The notes beneath the pieces are model-generated. The model worked only from the letters and a program-made list of their open reading frames with translations, was not told the origin of the DNA and made no database searches. Made by a program: the position numbers and the translations under genes. Positions 45,943-58,259 of a DNA stretch of 64,000 nt are shown here, one piece after another; positions within the stretch are counted from its first letter, which is position 1; every line of letters starts with the position of its first letter. The stretch covers positions 1 through 64,000 of the forward strand of contig MU008178.1 in the NCBI GenBank assembly GCA_010909165.1. The letters run 5' to 3'. Origin of the DNA: Anthoceros angustus. Taxonomy: Eukaryota; Streptophyta; Anthocerotopsida; Anthocerotales; Anthocerotaceae.

Positions 45943-48540
45943 TCAAAACAACCAAACAGAATTACAGTAATTTATTCTACTTACATGAAAAATAGAAACG
46001 CCAAATGAAACCTGCTGGCGGTTAAGAACTTGATCAGATGATCTAGGCAGTGGCAAGGGCGGTAGGCACAATCCCGATAGCAATGACATCTGAAAACTAC
46101 AGTTTTGATTCATTCCCTTTCCAACTTCGTTGAGTATGCAACTATCCGCCATCTTCAACATGGCATCTTTGGACATTGCCAAACTTAAAAACTCATTGCA
46201 AAGAAACATCGAAAATAATTTTAACCCCCAAGATACCAAGAGATGAAAAAATTCACAGAACATAGCTTCACATAATTTCAAACACATGACAGACACATAT
46301 TGAAGAATTTCCTTTGAGAATGGAGGCCAACCCTCCAAACGTTGAGATAGCCTGCAATATCGACAAGCAAAAAGTTAAACATTCGCAAAAGGTCGAAAAA
46401 TCCACAATATTGCATTTCTGTGATTCAGCTTATACTTGGTAGAATTCTCTACCGAAACACCGAATGACAAGTTTATAAAGTTACAAATGGCTAAATCCAT
46501 GCCTGGAGTTCACAGAGCAAAAGATCAAGGTGCAAGAGACGATGAAAGACAACTTAGGTTATGGCACGTACCAACAGGTTGATGGGGTATCGTCGCCTCT
46601 ACAGGCACAGCAAATTCCAAGGAAATACAATTACAGGTTGGACTAACTGCAATACACAAAAAACAAAAGAGTGAATCAATAACTCTAGAGAGCCAGACCA
46701 TAGACAAACAGAACACACGGACATCACAAACGACAAGAGAGATAAATAACAGATACTCCACACTGAACTTTACAACTAATGAAAAGACTCTTAACTTGAA
46801 ACTTCAAACACTGCTAAAAACATTCTAGACCAATAACAGATTGGAGTCCGCTAACACAGCTCACATCCTACTCGTTGTTCAAGACGCTTAAGGTTCAAAA
46901 ATTATCAATTTGAACTTGAAGACAAACACCAAACGGATCACAGATGATTAAACATGCAAACCGTAGTACAGAATCACGCATGGCAACAGGTCAACAAGAT
47001 CACGTACACTCACACACATTATCAAAGACACAATACGTACTCTCAAAAGATTATCAAAGACACAAAAAAAAATGGACACCTAAACTGTAGCATGCAAAAA
47101 TAGACTTGAAAGAAAACACAGTACAACCACAAACAGAGCCACCATACACAAACCAAACACGCTCAAGAAACATCACATCAAATAGACGTAGAGCTAACCT
47201 CCACTGGTCCAGGATGTAACAGTTTTAGTCTCCGGCCTACAACCATGACACAATATAGGCGAAAGGTTCATTATACAAGCACATGGGATGACAACGCAAT
47301 AGAGAGCCAAATGTAGCTATACAATGGAATCGCATTATGCAACAAGTGGCAAAAGCAACTGGATTGATAAACCAAACTTTCAATGCCAAGGCGATTCAGA
47401 ACAATATAGGAATACATTTGCTAAACTTGCCAGGCTGAAATCGACTTTAATACTACACTTGATACAATACAGAAGCTATAATTGAAAAGCAATATACAAC
47501 TAGCAACAAAGGTTTCAAAGACGAATGTACAAAGTCTCAAGGCTTTGAGAAACACAACTTAAGAGATAAACATCAACTCAGCACAAAACATATCCATCAG
47601 GCATGACAACGGGGCAGCAAGATCCACATGTACACTGAACTAATTATCAAAGACACAAGAAGAAATTGGAAACATAGACACCTAAACTGTAGCATGCCAC
47701 ACAATACGATTAACAAGCAGGAGCCACACATACACAAACCAAACAAGTTCAAGAAACCTCACATCAATAATAAGCGTAAAGAAACTGACCTCCGCTGGTC
47801 CAAGATGTAACAGTTTTAGTCTCCGGCCTGCAACCATTACAAAATATAAGCAATAGGTTCATAGTACAAGCACATGGGGGGACAACCAATAGAGAGCAAA
47901 AGGTAGCCCTACAACGAAACCACAATACGAACACTTTTGAGACAGAAGCAAGCTATCGCAAGGCGGAAGCACACTTGGAGAACAGCAACATAGGAAACAC
48001 TATGAGCTTTCAAGACAGCCAATTACAAGAACAGAGAGGAAACTCAAAACACCAGAAACCAACCACGCACCAATAGTGAAGGTCGCAGGGGATATCAAAG
48101 GAAAAGAAAACGAACAGTGCGGGCTCAGAGGCTGGCACTGCGCTAGAAGTGGCGGGCTTTAAGTTCTAGGGACAAACAGCTTTCAGGTCCACCACAAACA
48201 GAGTAACTGCATGCAGGACCTTACGCGTAGATAACAAAGAAAGACATGGCCTCCGAGTGCAGAGCAAAGTAAAGAGAAAGACCCCGAAAAGAGCACACAG
48301 ATATGGCAAGAACAAGGACAAGAGCAAAACACCAAAAGTACACAAACACAAGCGGCACAAGGTAGATCGGGAGGACCAGACGCACAAACCAGCCTCAAGC
48401 TCAAGCGCCCTAAACACAAATGATCGCCTGAGCACAAATGATCGTCTGACTGACAGAGAAAGAAACCTCAAAGCGACACAGAACGCAAGTGAACCTTGCA
48501 CAAACAGAGCAGAAGCCGATAAGGGAGAAAGACGTTGTGA
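45943..48540 (-). other. Exon-like sequence upstream of the recombinase gene
   Basis: Minus-strand pieces with splice-like borders occur near 46562-46648 (reads VSPTCNCISLEFAVPVEATI) and near 46030-46352 (RLSQRLEGWPPFSKEILQYV, MSKDAMLKMADSCILNEVGK). They could be 5' exons of the recombinase transcript or a separate gene. No family recognised. Confidence 0.35.
47050..47930 (-). repeat. Tandem duplication of an exon-sized block
   Basis: A unit of about 585 bp occurs twice. ATTATCAAAGACACAA starts near 47050 and 47643, and the block around TGTAACAGTTTTAGTCTCCG lies at 47215 and 47805. Each copy ends an exon-like segment between an AG and a GT on the minus strand, so the duplication may have doubled an exon. 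Confidence 0.7.
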
Positions 48541-48960
48541 GTAGAAAAGAGGGCTTTATAGCCTATGAAACCCTAACCTCTCTCACTGTCGGCGCCGACA
48601 ACCTCTCTCTACCAGACCTACTTCAAATTTACCAAACCTACGATCCGAGGCCAATTTAGAACCTACGCCGCCGGGTTGGTGCGTCTTGCCCGCCGCCACA
48701 CCCAAACCTAATTTGAATTCACCTAACCTAAATATCGAACCACCAACAGCTCGAGCGTGAGCCAAAGCGGGCAACGAATAACAGATTGACACGTAGGGAC
48801 ATCGGTGGAAGCCTCTCGAACTGTCTACCTTCTCTTACTTAAGTCTCTCTCCCCAGCTGTAGCTTCTTTTCCAAGTGACTCCCGCTTTCGTTTCTACACC
48901 CGCTACTGCCCACCTTCTGTCGGCGCCGAGCTGCGCGATCGCCATGGTTTTGGTTTTGTG
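48541..48960. promoter_or_regulatory. Divergent promoter region with repeated GC palindrome
   Basis: Between the minus- and plus-strand genes. TGTCGGCGCCGACA (48587-48600) is a perfect 14-bp palindrome and recurs as TGTCGGCGCCGAG at 48918-48930. Paired palindromes in a bidirectional promoter could bind a dimeric regulator or recombinase; this is inference. Confidence 0.4.
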
Positions 48961-49079
48961 AGGTGTTGCTCGTTAGGGGTTGGTGGAACAGGATGCTGGC
49001 ACCCTAGATCCCTTGAGCTCCTCGAATGCTACCTCTGGACAAAACCCACCTGGTAAGTAGTTCGTCTTCACACTTCATT

Positions 49080-49640
49080 TCATGCTGCCTAAGGTCTTCG
49101 AGTGCAAGCAATTCGGCAATCATGTTGCTTGGTATGTTAGAGCTCTCGCTGAATCAAGATTTGGTCCTTTTCTAGGGTGGGTCTTACATCGTAACTGTGC
49201 CTGTGTTTCTTTATGTTTACATACTCATCCATCTGATGTCTCTCGCATTTTACAGGCTGTGCGAAGAGACGCTCGAAGGCACCCCACCATTTTGAACTGT
49301 GCGTAAGTTTCTTGCTCCCTTGTTGGCCTCCTGCTTTCACGTTGGTGGTGTTGGTTTAGGCTTCCCTTGTAGTTTTGCGTCCTCTCTATAATCAGTTTTA
49401 AACGTCTACAGTCTAGGCTGGAATGAGAAGGGTCTTCTTCCATCGTACTGTCCCTGTCAACATTTGTATGTTTTCATACTCATCTTGACTGATGTTTTCA
49501 CCTACGCAAATTCCGCGAAGAGAAGCTAGAAGGCACCCCACCTGCGCGTAAGTTTCTTGAGCGTAAGTTTCTTTCTTGCTCTTGTTGGCCTGATCTTTCT
49601 ACATTCGTGGTGCTGATTAAAGCTTGCATGTAGTGTGGCG
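49080..49640 (+). repeat. Duplicated leader segment
   Basis: Two similar blocks (about 49190-49380 and 49440-49640) share CATACTCATC, GCGAAGAGA(C/A)GCT(C/A)GAAGGCACCCCACC and GCGTAAGTTTCTTG. They look like a duplicated 5' exon with its donor site. Confidence 0.6.
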
Positions 49641-50077
49641 TGTTTAGGCTTGCTTGCGAAATCTAACAGCAAGTTACTGCACGCTGTTTCTATATAGGTA
49701 TGGCTCTGGGCGTCCTTGAAAGAGCCGGATAGCATTGCGATATGCATTCGAAAACCTCTGACGTTTCTCGAAGGAAAGTGACCACGGCGGCAACAATGAT
49801 GCCGCAAAACTTTATAGTTTCCAACAGTCTGACGACAGAAGGCAATGCAGGTACCTTACACGTTTTCTTGCATTAAGGTTCGCATGATCTCTGTGTGTCT
49901 CAGTGTGCATTAACAAACAAACCTTTAATCCAGGTACATCCACAGGATTACAAGCGTCCTCGAATCATGCAACAAATCCAAGTTATCGACGCTATTTCTC
50001 CACAGGTATGCTCGTTTATGCTACAGACCTCTGGAAGCCGGTTACTAAATCATGCAATTACTGTTTGATGTTTTAGA

Positions 50078-51815
50078 ATGCGTTTGGAAAGTGACAGCCC
50101 AGACGCAATGGTGGACATCAAAGAAGGTAAAAGTCAATTTTTATTTCTTTCTTTAACTTTACTTGATATTCACTTCCTTTTATCTGATATCAATGTTCCG
50201 CAGAGAGCGACTACAGGAGTGTCCACCAAGACAACATGGAAAGTGCACCACCAAACAAACAAATTCCCAACCATGGGGATCCAGGATATGGCACCAAGCC
50301 GGAGATGGAGCTTCCACTCCTAGAAATACGAAAAATCGTCGAGAAAGGTAAAAATAGCTTGTTTGATTTACCCTTTTGTATTAGGCTAATAATAATTATT
50401 TCTTGCAGTCGTTTCAGAACATGCTATGTTTTTATCCATGAACAAACAAGACTTGCAGCTCCTTCGCGTGATGCCAGATGAACTCTACAAAATTAAGAAG
50501 GTAAAATCTCATGACTGAAATATTAACATTTTAGTTCCATATAAAGATTTCTGATAAAGATTTTCAATCTTCATGAGATAAAAAAGAATTTTCGCACAAC
50601 AGTTCAGTTAGAGTTGGAGACTCTGACACTTGTCAACAGATTCAACGGGCATCAACTTTCTGTTGAATCCCTCTTGGAGGTATTTTTAAACCAATTCTTT
50701 AAGCATATTTCAATAAATAGGGAGAACTTATACAGGTCTGTAACAGATTGCTGCAGAACAGGCAGCTGCGGCAAAGGAAATCAAGGATAAAATAGATATC
50801 ATTGACAGTAAAGTCGACAATGTTAATTTCTATCAGGTGAGGCAAATACCGCTCTTAATTCACTTTAAGGTTTACATACTTGACCTAACTCAATTCTCAC
50901 TTTTTGTAGACTCAAAAAGGCAAGCGGAAAATTGATGAGCTTGATGCTCCGGCACCACAATATGGCCCTGACCAAGAATTTTCTCAATTTGGCAAATGGA
51001 TGGAAAAATACCAATATCCTGAAATATTCCAATATTTCAAAAAAAGGTATGTTCCTATTTGGGAACGTAATATTCAAGATCTGGAAGAGCCAATCCTCAA
51101 GGAAGACGGCTCAACTCTAACACTTCAGGAACATAGGGAGATTCAGATGAGTGAGTTATTTTAATCTTTCAAATGACCTCTTCCATGTTTTGCTACAGGT
51201 AAAATGCAATATATTTCCTGTTTAATCGTGTATTCTATGATATACAGAAATTGCACTTGTACTAGAAAACAAAGAGCTCAAAACAAAAGATTTGCTGGCT
51301 CTCATGGAGGATCCAGAGACAACAAAAAACATTAAAAAGGTAAATCATGACAATTTCACTTTCTTTAAACAAGATGTAATTTCTGATGTAAATCTATGTG
51401 CTATCCAGAACTTGCGATCACACTTCCGTAGTGTTGGAAATCTCCACAGCACCTGCTTAACATTGGTCAAAAAGGTATACACAAAGCAGGATCAACTGCG
51501 ACTTGAAATGGAGGTTAGTGACTAACACGTTTGCACCTTCGTTTATAGTTTTCGGAGAGCCAAAAGGAGTTATTCGCACTCTTTGAGGTTAGTGCATGAA
51601 ATGAAAGTGAATTTGAAATCATGTTAAATTCTAATTTAAGACATGTTTCGTTGCAGAAATACTCTCGTATGGATGAAATTCTGGAAATGATAATTTTTCT
51701 TTCTGAGCCATATAACTATCAAAGAAAAAATTATAATTCTGAAGAGGAAGCTGCACCAAATAACACTCCGAAATCACCTGTTTACACGCCATCCACGCCC
51801 GTGGAAGATAATTAG
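50078..51815 (+). CDS. Intact ten-exon gene of unknown function
   Basis: Exons are 50078-50126, 50204-50347, 50409-50500, 50608-50679, 50747-50836, 50910-51150, 51248-51339, 51409-51513, 51549-51587 and 51657-51815. All nine introns are GT-AG and 35-107 nt. The joined frame is open for 360 codons and ends at TAG 51815. The start MRLESDSPDAMVDIKEE was chosen because the reading frame of the next exon requires it; exon-like sequence upstream (49742-49850, 49934-50005) joins in another frame and may be untranslated. The protein is acidic and helical. Notable segments are PLLEIRKIVEKVVSEHAMFL, an Ala/Lys helix AAEQAAAAKEIKDKIDIIDS that looks like a short coiled coil, and FGKWMEKYQYPEIFQYFKKR. No catalytic motif seen. 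It is divergent from the recombinase gene, perhaps an accessory factor. Confidence 0.65.
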
Positions 51816-51990
51816 AATGTTGCAGTAAATAGTTAAAAGTATCCAGTGAACTGTGAAAAACTGTTACAGACGTTAAAACCAAGCACTATAGAAATGTAAA
51901 GGTGCTTTCATCGTAGTAAGAGAAAAAAGAATTATAAGCAGGGTACTCCAAGCAACAACTCTAAGATTTGAGCGGACCTCGCCGCCTCGA

Positions 51991-52270
51991 TGTGCGGTCC
52001 AGTGGGCGTCTGGGCCCCGACTCGGCCGCTCCCTTACGCCCGAGAGCGGATGCTCGTTGGGCGCCTGACCTCGACGGTCTCGGCCTCGGCGCCGTTCGCC
52101 CGTCGGCAGCCCCTCGTCGTTCCTAACTGGTGTTACCTCGCACCGGCTCCATGCCCTCTGGTTGTCGATCATTTCTTTGGAATAAGCCCTTTGCGTCTTT
52201 GCTCAAGAAAAGGCCACTTTTCAAAGCAGTGTCAACTACTGGCATAAAGCTCCCAAACTTGGAGACATCT
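51991..52270. other. GC-rich junction region
   Basis: Abrupt rise in GC with CGGCCTCGGCGCC-type words immediately past the 360-residue gene. The word GACGCCCACTGG (minus strand) resembles GACGCCCACCGG at the outer end of the remnant at about 228-241. This may mark the element's right end. Confidence 0.3.
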
Positions 52271-52279
52271 CCAATCTAC

Positions 52280-53571
52280 CTACTGTGCACACGGTTGCTT
52301 GCTCAAGAACGGGAATACCAATCTCACCTTGGCTACTTGTCCCCAAGCCACTGTCATGAGGGAGGAAATTCTCCCACATGGAAGTGTCCTCTTGATCTTG
52401 GCGAGGTGTTGGAACTCGGTTTGAGCAACAGCTGCAACCTCGGAATACCTAACAACCAGCTTTTGAGTGGGGACTACCTTGTCCATGAGCAGCATAACCT
52501 TTGGTGTTTGCACATGAAACCTCGTCCCTTGCTTACATGTACAATAACCCCAAGGGGTTCCGGCACCACTCAATATATCTCGTGCTTTCCATTGTCTATT
52601 GACATAAGCAATATTTGGAAGTCAGGTTGGTAAGACCACATGGGTCTAATATGGGTTGCTTTTGGATAGCTGCACAATGTCCTCTTGCTTGGAATTTGAG
52701 CATGCCTACTGCATACCAAAAGTGCCAGTAACCTCTTGAACAAAATATGCAGCAGCCAATCAATCGCTGATTATGAAGGGTTTTCTTGGAGAGCAAACAT
52801 CTGTACTTCATATATTTGTGATATGCTTCTATGGACGAGTTGCAGTCTTGTCCGGCATGTGGAATTGTCTGCAACTTTAATCCATTTATGTTAGAACCCC
52901 TTTGGTCTTTAAAATACTTCACAAAGCGCTAGCGGACTCGGAAGGTAGCATAAAAGCAGTTCAAGTCTTTGGCGCATGCTTGGTTTACCTCTACCCGACA
53001 TCAATGTCCATATGCATGATGTCACCCAGGATTTCATAATTGCATGCCTGGTGTCGGGTGCCTTCACCTTTTTTAGCAATTGCAGCCAAGCCCTCCGAAC
53101 ATGCCATAGACACAAGAAAACCAGTACGTTACTTCCAAACACAGCCTTGATGCCATTAATTTCCGCCATACAATCGTCTACCGAGCGGTCGGTTGCCAAT
53201 CGCCTATGTAGCATCCTTGCTCGTAAGCATTCCAATAACTGTGAAATATTGGCGTAGCCTTGCTGGTAATCAGCCGAGGATACCGTTAAAATGATCGTCA
53301 AAAACCAACGGTGAATAGTGGAACTTCCACTTATTGGTGCCAAATGTGGCATCCATAGATATCACTGACTTGTGACTCCAACGCAACATGGACTGTGAAA
53401 ATCTGTTTGGATGCCTAACATAAAATCCTTGGCATGCTGTTCTTCTCCCGGCAAAGGAAAAAACACCTCCTCCCTATGGACATCCATCCACAACTTGACA
53501 CTCACCTCATCGTTTACATGGAATCGCCACACCCAGGTCCAACTTTCTTTTCTCCTTATGTCTCTAGGCAA
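52280..53571 (-). pseudogene. MULE (Mutator-like) transposase, degraded
   Basis: Minus-strand frames in order: RRKESWTWVWRFHVNDEVSV (53571 downward), VISMDATFGTNKWKFHYSPL (the first catalytic Asp block, broken across frames near 53350), AEINGIKAVFGSNV and CLWHVRRAWLQLL (the conserved CxxHxxR-type block), GQDCNSSIEAYHKYMKYR, and a C-terminal CxC of a SWIM zinc finger (YCTCKQG). These are hallmarks of MULE transposases and FAR1 relatives. At least four frame changes make it non-functional. Lies about 700 bp inside the right inverted-repeat arm, as expected for a Mutator-like element. Confidence 0.85.
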
Positions 53572-54299
53572 GCAAAAATCATCCGCTCAGGGCGCTTGCA
53601 CATCACGATGCTTCCTTAAAAACACCTAGACTCATGGTCAATTAGGATCAGCGATCGTCTTCGTAGCAACTTATACTTCACCCACTCCTTCTTAGGCGTG
53701 TGGGCGTAAGGAGCAAGGTAATTTGAAGGCTGAATCACTCGCTAGCAAACCATGACAATACTCTCCCGTTGAATCAATGTGCTCCTTTGATGTAGTCTCG
53801 ATTCGGCAACCTCGGGAAACATCTCCGGTATGTTACAAACAACAAAAGCACCGCGTTTCTTGCTTTCTCCAGCAATCTTGGGCGCTGCTCCCTTTGCCTA
53901 ACCCTTGCTTAGTGATGTCACGCTACTGAGAATCCGAGGAGTTTGCTTTCGGTAGCCATAAGCACGAGCAAACTTGATGTAGTCTTAGAGTGGTAGATGA
54001 AATTCCTCTTTGCCTCACACGGATCTGGTCCAAACATTGGCCCTTATCAATTTGGTGGGGAAGAGCGTCGACTTCTCTTTTATGAAATCTGGGTACCTTG
54101 TGGGGGAATGTAGCAACGTTTCACAGTCACGTCTGCGGACAAGATGCTCACCATCACCGCCAATTCAATGTCTCCTTCTGAAAGGACGGGACCCAGTTAC
54201 GCACTTCAAAAGGGCAAGGTTGAGGCGGGATGGGGGCACCAGCCTTCTCGGGTTGATTCATCCATAAAATCTATGGGATTGTCTTCTCTATTTCTGTCA
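53572..54299. other. Sequence between MULE remnant and right arm
   Basis: Probably the degraded N-terminal part and leader of the transposase. No clear motif; short ORFs only. Confidence 0.35.
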
Positions 54300-54578
54300 C
54301 GTGACTTGGGCACAGCCTCGTCTTGTGGATAGGGCACTTCAGTTGCACTTCTTCAAACTAAAGGCAGGTTCGAGAATCGTGAACATATGGGTACAATATA
54401 GAGTACATATGATATAGCTATATCGTTATATTAGGGTTAGTGAAGCGGCGATGGGCGCGGAAATCGTCGCCCGAGCAGGAGAGTGGATGAGGAAGCGATG
54501 GCATGACCGCTGCGATGTGTATCACCATGGTGAGTTGGCGGTTTCCATGCTTGCATTAAACACGGTGACCATTAGCGC
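54300..54578 (-). repeat. Right arm of the 18-kb inverted repeat
   Basis: Reverse complement of 36473-36750; see that entry. Long arms of a few hundred bp are normal for Mutator-like elements, and the MULE transposase remnant lies just inside. Confidence 0.75.
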
Positions 54579-55619
54579 TGGGGTGAGAACATGGTGACCT
54601 TGAATAGCGGGGAAATGTTTCACACATGTCAAAAAGTCGAGAAGCGATCATTGCTAAGCGGACGGAGGCGGCGGGGAATGTCTGGCGCAGCTGCTTTATT
54701 TCATCTTCTGCGGGCAATTTGACGATCGGATTGCGAGGCGTTGCTTGCATTTTGACCTCGTTGTTTTCAAAGGTGGAAGCGAAGACCCAGTCTTGCTTTC
54801 GACATGCGGATGAGGAAGCTTGCGCTTATTATCAACTCCACCCCTCAAGTCTAGTTCTTGCAAGCCTCAAGTCAGCTTGCTGGGCAGGAAAGCGAATAAT
54901 GGTTTGTGCTTAGTGCAACTCGTCTTGGCTTTCCACTGGATCCCAATGACGTTATTGCCCAGCTGCTAGCATGCAAGTATGGAAAGAAGTAACCTTGAAA
55001 GAATTGTAGTTACATATACTCTAAGAGGGAAGCTTAAGATTTTGCATCGCTAAGTCCCTTGGAATCCTTGGAAAGTTCAAATCAAGAATGAGTACATAGC
55101 GGCTAGCTCTCACATGCAAATAGGTTCTCAGGCATCCATAGCGTTGTAAGCAAGACTTGCCATGCACTTCACGTAGTGCTTTCCACAATGGGCGCTACGT
55201 ATGCGTGTGCGGTAGTTTTAGGGAAAAAACTGGCGAGGCAATGATGGATCATGATAATAGATGTTGCAGTGCTTTGGAAAACCTGATGTCAGCTCTCTAT
55301 CGTCTGCATCCCAACGTTTTTGTTTGTTCCAAACCTAGCTTATGATTTGGAACGAACAACATCATTACAGCTCTTTTATGATGTCGTCTTAGGGACCCTT
55401 TTTTTAGCGTCTCCCCATCGATTGCAAGGCGATGTCGCTTAGCCCTAGGCTTCTCTTGGGCGCCTTCATGAGAACTCCGAGATAAAGTGGCGAGACTTAG
55501 TTCCTTTTTCATCCCGGTGGTATCTCGTCGCTCTGGGGTGGGAATTAGTCACGGAGATTGCCTCCGGCTCCACCGTTCCGGTAGGGGCCTGAGGCTCTTC
55601 GGGGAAGAGGGGGCTATCT
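54579..55619. other. Unassigned region
   Basis: No recognised gene. A minus frame at 54556-54750 (IVKLPAEDEIKQLRQTFPAA) is protein-like but isolated. Confidence 0.35.
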
Positions 55620-56280
55620 TTTGCTCGATTGAGGTTGGAGACGGCTAAGCCTCATCAGGTTTGTCAAGACCCCGTGAAGGCGCGTCTCAAAAGATGCCTC
55701 CTACTTGATGTGAAGTATCTTTTATGTTGCCAGACCCTTGATCCGGGCAGGTGGATTGACATCAGGGACTCTACAATTCTTGCTCTTGGACCCTTCACCC
55801 GGCTCCACATGTCCCCATCCCACAAAATATCTTGGAGTTTGTGGCTGAGGAGCCCTTCTATTTGCTTTTATCTGGACAGATTTTTGGTGTGATTAACTAC
55901 TGCATGACTCTCTTAGGGGTCTTTACAGGGTATCTGCCGTCATCTAGTGACTACTTTCTTCTTGAGGATCCTTCTAGTGGTTTTTTGGAGCTCTTTATCC
56001 TGGCAGTGGCAGTGGCGTGGAGACCCCATCAGTTTCATGGTGTTGGGGCTGACAAGCTTTTGGTTATGGAGAACCCACAGGAGTGCCTTCCTCCAGTGGG
56101 AGGCGTTCCTACATTTTCATTAGGCTGCAGCATTGTCTGCGGCTCGAGCCGATCGGGGCTCATCTTAGCCCCCCATCAATTTTGGCATTGCCACAGGAAG
56201 GGGCTACGAGGCAGTGAGTTTTGGAGTAGGCGGTTCTCGGCTACATCGGATTGGGTTCCCCTTGGTCGATGTTGAGCAGC
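55620..56280 (+). pseudogene. Non-LTR-type reverse transcriptase, copy 2 fragment
   Basis: Aligns with the start of copy 1 through several frames: FLLEDPSSGFLELF matches FLPEDPSSGFPKLF, and NFGIATGRGYEAVSFGV matches the FGIATRGGCESVVFGV block. It ends near the motif A position. Heavily frameshifted. Confidence 0.75.
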
Positions 56281-57078
56281 TTTCAACATCCAAGCGCCCA
56301 TCTTCTAAGAGCTTAAAGGCAGGCGGACAAGCGGCCAAGTATTATTAACATGATAATTTTGAAGGGAATAGTAACCTTGATTAGAGAACGACACCTCCTT
56401 GTCACGATGTACACCTTCACCACTGTGACATATCACCCTACTTTGATAATCGCACACCCTTTACGAGCCCTTGCTGATAAAGATGCACTTTCAAGTCTAC
56501 ACTCGAGGCCCAGAACCTTTATAGGGTGTGGGCCCATCATATTTTTGTAGAATGCATAGAGGCTGCCATTTTCATATGTTTATTACAGAAAACTTTTACT
56601 TTCAAGTGGTGGAACACAATGAAAACAATCACATACTAGCGGAGTCTCATTTCGGTGGTGAGAACATTGCAACAAACAAGCTGCTAAAGTGGTCATCGGG
56701 CCGACAATAGTCATTCAAAGTCTTGAGGCGACTCGTTTATGCCTTGATCTTGAGTCAAGGACCACCACCAAATTCGAGGCGGTCCATATCCTCGTCAAAG
56801 TTGTCATTCTCCTCCAATGCTTGCTCAGTATTCATTGAAGTATAATTCTTGAATTTGAGCTTGTGGCACTCAACCACTTAGGCTTTAAGGCAATGCTAGC
56901 GTCCTTAAAATGAATAAAGTTGGTTGCCCATGAGCCCATGCAAGCGTCCTTAAAATCAACAAACTTCAGTTATTAAAAAGATATAGGTTTCGAACACGGA
57001 GCCTAGTCATTTCTACACCTTTTTCCCAAGCACTTAACCAACAGTCCCAACTTGCAAGAGTCTTGAGCCGCTAAATAT

Positions 57079-57360
57079 TTATTTTCTTAAAGGCGACCTA
57101 TGAACCCATGGGGGCCGGCGTGTTGGCGGCCGTGGCGCGTGTAGGGGCGCCCGGCGGGCCATGGGCCGAAGTGTGAGGGAGGCGGTGGCGGCGCCATGGG
57201 CGGGCGGGCGTGTTGGGGAGGGCGGCCGGCCCATGGGCGGCGTGCTGGGGAGGGCCGGCGGCCGGCGGCGAGGCATGTTGGGGAGGGCGTCGTGGCCGGC
57301 GCCTCCTAGCTCACCGCATGCGAGGTGGTGCTAAGGAGGCGCCGTTCGCGCGCCTCCTTA
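57079..57360. repeat. GC-rich CCGGC/GGCCATGGGC minisatellite
   Basis: Irregular repeats of GGCGGCC, CATGGGC and GTTGGGGAGGGC give Pro/Arg-rich ORFs in one direction. It then leads into a near-inverted GGAGGCGC / GCGCCTCC pair (57299-57360) around GCTAAGGAGGCG. Confidence 0.6.
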
Positions 57361-57399
57361 GCACCATCCTACGGTGCATCTTGAGCTAGGGGGACGAAG

Positions 57400-58160
57400 G
57401 GCAGCGGCGGTATCTATCATCGGGAAGGTGTGGCCCATTTGCGGGAAGGGTTAAAGATTTGCGTCCATAGGTGGCTGAAGAGTACAAGTGGTGGGAAGCC
57501 TTTTGGGTGGACGGAAGAGATTGCTATCATTATGGAGAATAACATTGGGCTAATGCTCTGACGTCCTTGGAAGTGGTTTTCACATGCGATGGATCATACG
57601 GCTGACCACTTCGATCGGATGAGCTTTCTTTGGATGAGGCATTATTGAGGACCTCCCAGTGATATGTGCCAGGGCATATCAAAAATGGGAAACAGCGATT
57701 GGGAATGGTGCGGATGAATAGGGACATAATGGAAATGCAGAAGGGGATGTTACGGCGGTGTTGTGCACTATGGATCCATAGGATAGGCGCCGCAGGCCAT
57801 TCTAGATTGGGAGAGTCATTGGCCGGTAGATGCACGACCTCACTTTCTTATCCATTGGTATCGGAATGAGCACACGGATGCGTCGAAGGGGTATGTGTAG
57901 GAATACATGGTGTCAGTGCCAACCTGTCGATGTATGGAAAAAAGGGAATAGTTCCATTACCCAAAAACATCGAGGCGTTTGTGAATGGCTTGACCATCTG
58001 TATTATGGGTTGTGTTGAGCATGCGGAAATATGTGTATCGGTGGACAAAAAAGCGATAAAGGGATAAGCTTTGCAAGATTACTGGCTTCATACAACCTCG
58101 AGTCAAAGTGCACATGGCGCGACTTTTCTTGTGACGGTAGAAATGGCACAATCCGGTCGT
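57400..58160 (+). other. Degraded protein-like reading frames
   Basis: Several short plus frames (EEYKWWEAFWVDGRD near 57480; LGMVRMNRDIMEMQKGMLRR near 57690) look like the remains of a coding sequence with frameshifts. I cannot name a family; a transposon is likely given the surroundings. Confidence 0.3.
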
Positions 58161-58259
58161 TGTAGGAAGGGTTCGTTCCCAAGGAATATGAACTCGTTTC
58201 GTTCGGCGATTCGTCTCACTTTAATGGTTCGGTCCCAATGCACACACTCCTTAGTTCCG

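Larger units (their letters stand above)
37828..51990. mobile_element. Tyrosine-recombinase element with two divergent genes
   Basis: The left limit is set by where similarity to 210-845 ends (GC-rich CGGCCTCG block). The right limit is approximate, near the GC-rich CCTCGCCGCCTCG sequence following the second gene, and is inferred. The unit contains a minus-strand tyrosine recombinase gene, an intact plus-strand gene of unknown function, and a shared promoter region near 48.6-48.9 kb. Cryptons and relatives use a tyrosine recombinase and lack an RT; no RT is present here. Boundaries and unity of the element are hypotheses. Confidence 0.5.

Noticed and set aside
45943-46338. 131-codon minus ORF as an independent gene
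   Set aside because: It crosses likely splice sites; better treated as one or more exons of uncertain assignment.
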